Shown in pieces: positions 7,879 through 13,840 of a stretch of DNA of 27,176 bases. This DNA is from JBBSTY01 sp038235385 (GTDB lineage: Bacteria > Actinomycetota > Acidimicrobiia > Acidimicrobiales > Acidimicrobilacustridaceae), in NCBI GenBank assembly GCA_038235385.1, contig JBBSTY010000041.1, forward strand, positions 1 through 27,176, read 5' to 3'. The notes beneath the pieces are model-generated. The model made no database searches, had not been told where the DNA came from, and worked only from the letters and a program-made list of their open reading frames with translations. Position 1 is the stretch's first letter; every line of letters starts with the position of its first letter. The position numbers and the translations under genes were made by a program.

Positions 7879-9234
7879 ATGGCACCTTCTCCCCGCTCGC
7901 TCGTTCCGCACCGCCCGCGTCCTGTCGGCGCGCCCCGCTCGGCCACGAGGGCCCCGGCGTGGCTGATGCTCGTGGTCGCCGGACTGTTCACCTTCTCGCC
8001 CGCGGCCGGAGCGGCCCCGTCGCAGACCGACCCGGGCCAGGCGCGCACCCAGCGCGAGGAGATCCGTCGGCAGAAGGCGGCGCTGGCCGCCGAGATCGAC
8101 ACGGCCCAGGCCACCGACGCCGAGCTCGCCGCCGCCCTCAACACCATCGACGCCAACGTCTACGCCCAAGAGGCCACCGTCGCCGACGCCCGCAACGCGG
8201 TGGCCGACGCCGAACGCCGCATCGCCGAGCTCCAGACCGAGATGGACCAGAGCCAAGCTGCGGTCGACGAGCTCAACGCCAAGCTCCAGAGCCAGGCCGT
8301 CGAGCGCTACGTGAACCCGAACGGGCGCGTCGACAACGCCAAGTTCCTCGAGTCCGAGAACTTCGACCAGGCCGAGAGCCGTCGGGTCCTCGCCGACGCC
8401 GCCGGCGGCACCAGCCGCGACACGGTCGACGAGATCCGCGCCACCCGCGTCCGCCTCGAGGACCTCCAGCGTGAGAGCGAGGCCGCCCGGGCCGAAGCCG
8501 ACACCCAGCGCCAGGTCGAACAGGCCAGCCTCGACCAGCTCCAGGTCGCCCGCGCCGAACAGGCCCGGATGAAGGCCGAGTGGGACACCCGCATCGCCGG
8601 CATGCAGGACGACCACAGCCACCTGAGCGGCGAAGAGGACCAGCTGAGCGCGGTCATCGCCCAGGCCGAGGCCGAGCAGCGGGCCCGCGAGGAAGCCGCC
8701 CGCAAGGCCCAGGAGCAAGCTGCGGCCGACGCCGCCCGTGCTCGTCAACTCGCTGCCGCACCGGTCGCGAGCGCCTCGACGAGCTCGTCATCGGGCTCGG
8801 GCTCGGGCTCGGGTTCCGGGTCCGGTTCGGCGCCTGCGCCGGACGCTCCTGCGGCCGTCACCCGGCCGGCGTCGTCGGGCGGCATGATCTGGCCGATCGC
8901 CGGTCGCGTGAGCCAGGAGTTCCACAGCGGCCACCAGGGCATGGACATCTTCGCCCCCATGGGCACCCCGATCTACGCCGCCAAGGGCGGAACCGTCATC
9001 TCCGCCGGATGGAACAACGGTGGGTACGGCAACTTGGTGATCGTGTCGCACGGCGACGGCTTCACCACCGCCTACGCCCACATGAGCCAGGTCATCGCCT
9101 CGGTCGGCCAAGAGGTCGGCGCCGGCACCATCCTCGGCCTCGAAGGGTCGACCGGAAACTCCACCGGGCCGCACCTGCACTTCGAGACGAGGGTCAACGG
9201 CACCGCCGTCAACCCTCGTAACTACCTCCCGTAG
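7879..9234 (+). CDS. Secreted coiled-coil M23 (LytM) peptidoglycan endopeptidase
   Basis: 451 residues from the ATG at 7879; the frame is open further upstream, but this start places the signal peptide (APAWLMLVVAGLFTFSPAAG, cleaved near AAGAA) at a normal distance. Residues about 50-300 are a long coiled coil rich in Ala, Glu, Arg and Gln with a short break near 150-180. A Ser/Gly linker (305-317) leads to the C-terminal M23 domain (about 335-451). Zinc ligands are His352 and Asp356 (HQGMD) and His434 in HLHF (432-435), so the active site looks intact, unlike degenerate EnvC-type activators. The architecture resembles EnvC/PcsB-like division hydrolases whose coiled coil binds membrane partners such as FtsEX; that role is inference. 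Confidence 0.92.
   Translation: MAPSPRSLVPHRPRPVGAPRSATRAPAWLMLVVAGLFTFSPAAGAAPSQTDPGQARTQREEIRRQKAALAAEIDTAQATDAELAAALNTIDANVYAQEATVADARNAVADAERRIAELQTEMDQSQAAVDELNAKLQSQAVERYVNPNGRVDNAKFLESENFDQAESRRVLADAAGGTSRDTVDEIRATRVRLEDLQRESEAARAEADTQRQVEQASLDQLQVARAEQARMKAEWDTRIAGMQDDHSHLSGEEDQLSAVIAQAEAEQRAREEAARKAQEQAAADAARARQLAAAPVASASTSSSSGSGSGSGSGSGSAPAPDAPAAVTRPASSGGMIWPIAGRVSQEFHSGHQGMDIFAPMGTPIYAAKGGTVISAGWNNGGYGNLVIVSHGDGFTTAYAHMSQVIASVGQEVGAGTILGLEGSTGNSTGPHLHFETRVNGTAVNPRNYLP
8791..8829 (+). repeat. Ser-Gly codon repeat encoding a flexible linker
   Basis: Six or seven alternating Ser-Gly codon pairs (mostly TCG GGC) encode the linker between coiled coil and M23 domain. The repeat number could vary by slippage in steps of 6 bp without shifting the frame. 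Confidence 0.7.
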
Positions 9235-9255
9235 CCCCTGCGCCGGGCGCGGCTC

Positions 9256-9269
9256 CCGACCGGGGTCGG
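9256..9269. terminator. Short hairpin between convergent genes
   Basis: CCGACC and GGTCGG are perfectly complementary around a GG centre, in the 36-bp gap between the M23 gene and the methyltransferase gene. Possible bidirectional terminator; no T-run. Confidence 0.3.
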
Positions 9270-9270
9270 T

Positions 9271-10734
9271 TCAGCGAGCGGGACCGGCGACCGCGAAGCG
9301 GCGCAGCCGCGCCTGGTCGTCGGGGTCGAGGAGCTCGATCACGTCGTACACCGGTTGGCCCGGGCCGCGCACCGCGGTGAGCGCCTGGTGGCCGGCGCTG
9401 CCCTTCGCCGGTGCATCGGTGGTGAGCAGCACCAGGGGCAGCTCCGGAAGGCCCGCTCGCAGGACGGCGGCCTTTCCCAGCGACTTCCAGAGGGTGTCGG
9501 TGCGGCGCAGGCCGGCCCGACTGGTGGTGAACGCACCCGAGACGTCGAAGGCCCAGTCCTCGCCGGTCTGGTCGGTGGCCACGATGTTGATCACGATGCC
9601 CAACCCCCGGGGCTTGACGTCCGCTCGAAGGTCGACGAAACCGCACGCATCGAGGACGATCGCCGCCAGCTCCTTGGCCTGGCGGCCCTCGCGCACCGCC
9701 CGCGACTGGGGGTCCTCGTCGGCGGCGGCGGGAGCGACGACGGGGAGCTCGACGCGCAGCGACACACTGGTGCTGCTCGCAACCGCGGCCTGTCGCTCCC
9801 GCTCGGCGACGATGCGAGCCTCGGCGGCCGCCACGTACGAGTCGTCGGTGTCGAAGCCCACGAAGTGGCGACCGGTGCGCACCGACGCCACCGCCGTGCT
9901 GCCCGAGCCCATGAACGGATCGAGGACGAGATCGCCCGCGTAGGTGTAGAGCTCGATCAGCCGGGTGGGGAGCTCCACCGGGAACGGCGCCGGGTGGCCG
10001 ACGCGCGTGGCGCTCTCGGGGGCGATCTCCCAGAGGTCGGTGGTGGCCTCCATGAACTCCTCGCGGGAGATGGTGGCGGTGGACGGCAGGCCCTGTGCGA
10101 GGCGAGCTGCAGGGGTGAGCGCCCGGTCGAAGCGACCCTTGCTGGCGATGACGATCCGCTCGGTGACATCGCGCAGCACCGGGTTGGCCGGCCGCTGGAA
10201 CGTGCCCCAGGCGCATGAACCGCCGGCGGCGCGTCCCTTCCACCACACGACCTCGCCGCGCAGGAGCAGTCCGAGCTCCTGGAGGATCTCGGTGACATCA
10301 CCCGAGAGCGACCGGTACGGACGGCGGCCCAGGTTGGCCACGTTGACGGCGATGCGGCCACCCGGCTCGAGCACCCGCTTGCACTCGGCCAAGACCGCAC
10401 GCAGGAGCTCGAGGTACTCGAAGTAGTCCGCCGGCACGCCGTCGGCGCCGAGGTCCTCCTCGTACTGCTTGCCGGCGAAGTACGGCGGCGAGGTGACGAC
10501 GAGCGCCACCGAGCCCGAGGCGACGTCGGCCATGGCCCGAGCGTCCTGGCGGTGGATGACATCCACCTGGGCGGTCGCCGAGATCTCGGTGTCGGTGGAG
10601 ATCTCGGGGGCGACGAAGCGCTCGTAGAACGCCGACGCGTCGTGGCTCTCCCGGCGCCCGGAGCCGAAGTTGGCCGTGGCGGTGGGACGACGACCACGGC
10701 CGTTCCTCGGATCCGACGTCGGGGTGACGCTCAT
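9271..10734 (-). CDS. Beta-class DNA methyltransferase with an unassigned C-terminal domain
   Basis: 487 residues. The catalytic motif IV is TSPPY (81-85) and the SAM-binding motif I is DPFMGSGST (272-280) followed by FVGFD. Motif IV before motif I is the beta-class order, and S-P-P-Y favours an N4-cytosine enzyme, although adenine methylation cannot be excluded. The target-recognition region would lie near 160-240. Residues about 345-487 form an extra domain not needed for methylation, with GLGIVINIVATDQ, DWAFDVSG and LWKSLGKAAVL. Its acidic beta strand and later lysines recall a nuclease-like fold only weakly. No separate restriction gene is adjacent. The ATG at 10734 overlaps the stop of the RHH gene (ATGA). 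Confidence 0.9.
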   Translation of the reverse strand: MSVTPTSDPRNGRGRRPTATANFGSGRRESHDASAFYERFVAPEISTDTEISATAQVDVIHRQDARAMADVASGSVALVVTSPPYFAGKQYEEDLGADGVPADYFEYLELLRAVLAECKRVLEPGGRIAVNVANLGRRPYRSLSGDVTEILQELGLLLRGEVVWWKGRAAGGSCAWGTFQRPANPVLRDVTERIVIASKGRFDRALTPAARLAQGLPSTATISREEFMEATTDLWEIAPESATRVGHPAPFPVELPTRLIELYTYAGDLVLDPFMGSGSTAVASVRTGRHFVGFDTDDSYVAAAEARIVAERERQAAVASSTSVSLRVELPVVAPAAADEDPQSRAVREGRQAKELAAIVLDACGFVDLRADVKPRGLGIVINIVATDQTGEDWAFDVSGAFTTSRAGLRRTDTLWKSLGKAAVLRAGLPELPLVLLTTDAPAKGSAGHQALTAVRGPGQPVYDVIELLDPDDQARLRRFAVAGPAR

Positions 10735-10949
10735 GGGGTGCTGCTGCGTGCGGTGCGCCGACGCTCGGGCGCCAGCGTCGCATCGACGCTCGGCAACCGG
10801 TCGAGGTACGCGGTGACCGCGCTCGTGATCAACAGGTTCGCCGAGACATCGCGATCGCGAGCCGCCGCGTGCAGCCGGTGGTGGAGCGATGCCGGCAACC
10901 GGACCGCGGTGGCGATCCGACCCTCCTCACCGATGCGTGGACGACCCAT
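10731..10949 (-). CDS. Ribbon-helix-helix DNA-binding protein
   Basis: A 72-residue protein. GRIATAVRLP would be the DNA-contacting beta strand, followed by two helices (LHHRLHAAARDRD and ANLLITSAVTAYLDRL), the Arc/CopG pattern. The C-terminal tail is Arg/Ser-rich. It is translationally coupled to the methyltransferase and probably represses its own operon so that methylase levels stay low; that is inference from gene order. The ATG at 10949 lies 6 nt after a TACGTT box, so the transcript is likely leaderless and the longer frame to 11003 is unlikely to be translated. Confidence 0.8.
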   Translation of the reverse strand: MGRPRIGEEGRIATAVRLPASLHHRLHAAARDRDVSANLLITSAVTAYLDRLPSVDATLAPERRRTARSSTP

Positions 10950-10955
10950 GGACCA

Positions 10956-10961
10956 AACGTA
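10956..10961 (-). promoter_or_regulatory. Putative -10 box, leaderless start of the RHH gene
   Basis: TACGTT on the minus strand is followed after 6 nt by the ATG at 10949. Just upstream, GTCGG ACA CCGAC forms a small inverted repeat (10970-10982 region) that could be an operator. Confidence 0.45.
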
Positions 10962-10990
10962 GTCGGGGGGTCGGACACCGACGCGGATTT

Positions 10991-11010
10991 GCGCGCGCAG
11001 CAACGCGCGC
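10991..11010 (-). terminator. GC-rich hairpin right after the HTH gene
   Basis: GCGCGC arms flank a loop of about 8 nt and begin at the HTH stop codon. The stem is stable but lacks a T-run, so it may reduce read-through into the RHH gene rather than terminate fully. Confidence 0.3.
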
Positions 11011-11687
11011 TATGGCGGCGAGCTCCGGTCACCGTCGAGATCAGGGTCACCGTCGAGATCAGGGTCACCGTCGAGATCAAGGTCACCGTCGAGATCAGGG
11101 TCACTGTCGAGATCCGTCTCGTCGTCGGGACCTGGGGCCGGACGGGCACGGTGGGCGGGCGGGCGGGCGCGCCGGCGCGTCGCCTGCCAGGTGGTGATCT
11201 GATCGCGGGTCCACCCCGGAGCGCCGCCGAGTCGGATGATCGGTTCGGGCATCTGATCTCGAGCCAGGTAGGCCCGCACCGTGGCTTCGGCCACCCCGAG
11301 CATGGCGGCGACCGCGTCGATGCCGACCAGGTTCCACGGGTGCAGCGCCGGCGACGCCATGGCGACCACTCCGCCCCGCCGCTCGTCCCAGGCGTCGGCG
11401 GGAACCGGGATCGGGCCGCGCCCTCCGAGATCGGCGTGCTCGAACGCCCATGCCAGCGGATGGTCGGGACGGCGGCTCGCCCACGCTCGGGGCACGAGGC
11501 GCACCGGCGATCCATCGATCTCGCCCTGGTCCGGATCGAACAGGTCGCCGAGGGTGAGATCCTCGGCGCCGGGCACCTCGGTGTCGTCGCGACGTCGCCA
11601 ACACCCGTCGGCGTCTCGGTGATAGGTGCCTCCCGCTCCCTTGGCCACGTTCGGTGCGACCTGGGGTGCTTCGATCGTGCTGCTCAC
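11010..11687 (-). CDS. HTH DNA-binding protein with Asp-rich repeat tail
   Basis: 225 residues from the GTG at 11687. The N-terminal 110 residues match nothing I recognise and include WRRRDDTEVPGAEDLTLGDLF, which looks like a small folded module. Residues about 118-170 form a helix-turn-helix of the MerR/excisionase type (VGIDAVAAMLGVAEATVRAYL then GWTRDQITTW), a wing-containing domain that reads a short palindrome. A basic stretch (170-183) is followed by an acidic tail (188-220) of DPDLDGD-like repeats encoded by an 18-bp tandem repeat. The start is chosen because it lies 6 nt after a TACGCT box within a perfect palindrome, which suggests autoregulation. It shares strand and orientation with the RHH and methyltransferase genes. 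Confidence 0.75.
   Translation of the reverse strand: MSSTIEAPQVAPNVAKGAGGTYHRDADGCWRRRDDTEVPGAEDLTLGDLFDPDQGEIDGSPVRLVPRAWASRRPDHPLAWAFEHADLGGRGPIPVPADAWDERRGGVVAMASPALHPWNLVGIDAVAAMLGVAEATVRAYLARDQMPEPIIRLGGAPGWTRDQITTWQATRRRARPPAHRARPAPGPDDETDLDSDPDLDGDLDLDGDPDLDGDPDLDGDRSSPP
11028..11117 (-). repeat. 18-bp tandem repeat, five units, in the HTH gene
   Basis: Unit on the plus strand GTCACCGTCGAGATCAGG at 11028, 11046, 11064 (one change), 11082 and 11100 (degenerate). The 18-bp period keeps the frame and encodes Asp-rich DLDGDP hexapeptides. Confidence 0.95.
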
Positions 11688-11710
11688 GGTTGCAGCGTAT
11701 CGCTGCAACC
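11688..11710 (-). promoter_or_regulatory. Perfect palindrome with an embedded -10 box (HTH gene operator)
   Basis: GGTTGCAGCG and CGCTGCAACC form 10-bp arms around a 3-bp centre. On the minus strand TACGCT (11694-11699) lies inside it, and the GTG start follows directly at 11687. A protein bound here would block transcription and, for a leaderless mRNA, cover the start site. The HTH protein is the obvious candidate. Confidence 0.6.
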
Positions 11711-11851
11711 ACGAGCCCGGTCGCGTTGCACCGAGCCGGACGCAAAGGGACGGTCATGTCACGCACGTGACTCCATTCACAAAGTACGCGAGAACCGCCT
11801 GCACGGTGGCGTCTGAGCCGATCGGGGCGGTTCGCCCTCACGAGCATCCGT

Positions 11852-11868
11852 GTTACGAACGTGTGACG
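11852..11868 (+). promoter_or_regulatory. Direct-repeat box upstream of the Rpf-like gene
   Basis: GTTACGAACGTGTGACG contains two GTNACG half-sites with an 11-bp period and matches the box at 7799-7815 at 14 of 17 positions. It ends 88 bp before the start codon. A TCACG-CA-CGTGA near-palindrome lies further upstream at 11759-11770. Confidence 0.45.
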
Positions 11869-11956
11869 GCGCTATCCAGGGACGGTCAAGCGGTGCCGTC
11901 GGACCACCGACGCGCCGAACGGCCGGCGGCGGATGCCGGATACCGAGAGGAACGCT

Positions 11957-12667
11957 GTGAACCCCCCGATCACCTCGCGCCGAGGACCGCTCCTGGTCCT
12001 GACGCTCGCCTTCATCGCCCTGCTCATCGTGCCCGTCGCCCTGGCGACGGTCGGAGCCGACGCCGACCACGACGCCGCCAGCGCCGCGGGCACGACCACC
12101 GAGGTACCCACCACCACCGGCGCCACGACCACCTCGCAGCCCGACACCACCACCACCGAGTCGGCGCCGGCCACCACCGAAGCCGCCGTCGCCGAGACCA
12201 CGACATCCACGATCGACCTCACCGCCGCCTCCGAGTACGCCGCCGCGGTCGAGCGGTCCAGGGCCACCACGACCACCAGCACCGCACCCCGGGTCACCGA
12301 GCCCGAGATCGAGTACGTGTACGAGCCGGTGGTCGACGTCGCCGCCGCCCCCGAACCGGTCTACGACGCACCGGCGCCCACCTACGGCGGCGATGCCTTC
12401 GCCGGACTGTCGGCCGCCGACCGCAGCTTCCTCGCCTGCGTGCGCGACCGTGAATCCCGGGGCGACTACACCGCCGTCAACCCGTCGTCGGGTGCCGGTG
12501 GCGCGTACCAGTTCCTGCTCCCCACCTGGAACAACACCGCATCCCACGCCGGCCGCGGGGACCTGGTGGGCACCTATCCGCAGTACGCCAGCGCCTACGA
12601 CCAGGACTTCCTGGCCGCCCACCTCCTCCAGTGGTACGGCCGGTCGCCCTGGTCCTACAGCTGCTGA
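11957..12667 (+). CDS. Resuscitation-promoting-factor-like muralytic enzyme
   Basis: 236 residues. Residues 11-33 are a signal anchor or signal peptide. A Thr/Ala/Pro-rich region (about 44-145), probably a wall-spanning linker, precedes the C-terminal RPF domain (about 150-236). SFLACVRDRESRGDYTAVNPSSGAGGAYQFLLPTW is cut here into its key parts: catalytic Glu166, the GAYQF motif and a Trp. Cys161 and Cys236 could form the disulfide known from Rpf domains. These lysozyme-like enzymes cleave peptidoglycan glycan strands and help dormant or slow-growing cells resume growth. The GTG at 11957 is chosen over an upstream ATG because GAGAGGA precedes it at a normal distance. Confidence 0.9.
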   Translation: MNPPITSRRGPLLVLTLAFIALLIVPVALATVGADADHDAASAAGTTTEVPTTTGATTTSQPDTTTTESAPATTEAAVAETTTSTIDLTAASEYAAAVERSRATTTTSTAPRVTEPEIEYVYEPVVDVAAAPEPVYDAPAPTYGGDAFAGLSAADRSFLACVRDRESRGDYTAVNPSSGAGGAYQFLLPTWNNTASHAGRGDLVGTYPQYASAYDQDFLAAHLLQWYGRSPWSYSC

Positions 12668-12773
12668 CCTGCGTCACGAGGCGCTCCACCTCCGTCGTCC
12701 ACCGAGGTGACGGAGCGACGCCGGTGGGACCCGTCGGAACCGCGTCGGGGCGAGGACGAGCGTGCGCCGACGG

Positions 12774-13211
12774 TCAGGTCCGGGGGACCCGATGCGGGGT
12801 GTACACGACGAGTCGGACGGTCGTGCCGTCCTCGCTCGACCGGACCTCGGTCTCGTCGGCGAGGGTTCGCATGAGCGGCAGCCCCAGCCCACGTTCCCAC
12901 TCGAGGCGATCGTCGGCGGTGGGCTCGGGCGCGGACCCGACGGCGTCGGGATCGAACCCACCGGCGGTGTCGAGGACCTGGACCTCGATCTGGTCGTCGT
13001 CGAGGTTGCACGTGATCAGGATGCGCTCGGCGCCGGCGAGGGCGGCGTGCGCCTCGATGGCGTTCGTCGTCGCCTCCGACACCGCGATGCGCAGGTCGTC
13101 GATGCGTTCGTCACGGAACCGGGGCTCGATCGCCGCGGCCGCCGCCACCACCTGGCGGGCCAGCACCAGGTAGTCGACGCGCGCCGGGATCTCGAGTTGG
13201 ACCTCAGCCAT
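12774..13211 (-). CDS. Anti-sigma factor, RsbW-type kinase (partner of the STAS protein)
   Basis: A 145-residue GHKL ATPase-fold protein. The N box is SEATTNAIEAH (Glu46, Asn50), the G1 region is DTAGGFDPD and the G2 region is ERGLGLPLMRTLADE. This matches serine kinases that bind a sigma factor or phosphorylate an anti-anti-sigma protein. It overlaps the STAS gene by 8 bp, as in bldG loci where the downstream gene encodes the anti-sigma partner (SCO3548/ApgA in Streptomyces coelicolor). The target sigma factor cannot be identified here; the sigma gene at 22750-23697 is of primary type and is not an obvious target. Confidence 0.9.
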   Translation of the reverse strand: MAEVQLEIPARVDYLVLARQVVAAAAAIEPRFRDERIDDLRIAVSEATTNAIEAHAALAGAERILITCNLDDDQIEVQVLDTAGGFDPDAVGSAPEPTADDRLEWERGLGLPLMRTLADETEVRSSEDGTTVRLVVYTPHRVPRT

Positions 13212-13608
13212 CGTGTCGGCCCGCGATCGTGGCGACCCCGGCCGGCGGTGACGACGACGGCGCCTCGATGGCCGACGCAACCGTCTCCAACACCTCGATG
13301 ATCGTGTCGAGCTGCACCAACCGGATCAGGTCGAGCACCTGGGGCTCGCTGGCAACCACGCGCAGGACGCCGCCGGCGCCGCGCGCTCGACGAAGCGCCC
13401 CGAGCACGATGCCGAGCCCGCACGAGTCGAGGAAGTGGACGGCCCCCAAGTCGAGGACGACCCTCGGTACGGCGTCCGCGTACCGAGCGGCGCCGAGCGC
13501 GGCCACGATCGCCTGGCGGATGCGCGGCGCCGCCGGAAGATCGAGCTCACCGACGACGGCGATCACCGTCCATCCCGACCTCTCGTACACCTGCACGTCG
13601 AACAACAC
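13204..13608 (-). CDS. bldG: STAS-domain anti-anti-sigma factor, BldG-like
   Basis: 134 residues from the GTG at 13608, which has GGGGG about 6 nt upstream. A GTG at 13644 would add 12 residues and is an alternative. The core is a SpoIIAA-type STAS domain: GWTVIAVVGELDLPAAPRIR, VVLDLGAVHFLDSCGLGIVLGALRRAR is split here by its key part, LDSCG, whose Ser62 is the likely phosphorylation site. Phosphorylation by the coupled kinase would switch partner release. The order anti-sigma, STAS, divergent helicase is the same as around Streptomyces bldG, a regulator of development and antibiotic production, which is why I use the symbol. A short C-terminal tail rich in Ser/Pro is extra. Confidence 0.85.
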   Translation of the reverse strand: MLFDVQVYERSGWTVIAVVGELDLPAAPRIRQAIVAALGAARYADAVPRVVLDLGAVHFLDSCGLGIVLGALRRARGAGGVLRVVASEPQVLDLIRLVQLDTIIEVLETVASAIEAPSSSPPAGVATIAGRHDG

Positions 13609-13668
13609 GAACAACCCCCGACCACCCGACTGCGGCCACGTCACGCTCGATCACGCGTCGTGACCCCA

Positions 13669-13674
13669 ACGCTA
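13669..13674 (-). promoter_or_regulatory. Putative -10 box of the bldG-like operon
   Basis: TAGCGT on the minus strand gives a leader of about 50 nt to the GTG at 13608. No strong -35 is visible; TTGGGG lies 14 bp upstream. Confidence 0.3.
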
Positions 13675-13740
13675 CCTGAGATGGTTACCCCCAAGGTTGC
13701 CCACATTCCTCACAGCGCTGTAATTACGCCGAGGCAATCC

Positions 13741-13746
13741 CTACAC
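13741..13746 (+). promoter_or_regulatory. Putative -10 box of the helicase gene
   Basis: TACACT about 95 bp before the helicase ATG. An 8-bp palindrome GTAATTAC lies just upstream near 13720. The -35 is weak. Confidence 0.3.
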
Positions 13747-13840
13747 TGGCCGGGCGCACACCCCGGGCGCCGGATGCAGCGGTCCGCTGGTCGCCGTTCC
13801 CCGGCCTCCGCACCCGCCGCCCGACCCGAACCGACACCGC

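Noticed and set aside
11028..11117. Possible CRISPR-like repeats
   Set aside because: Units are tandem without spacers and encode in-frame peptides of the HTH protein.
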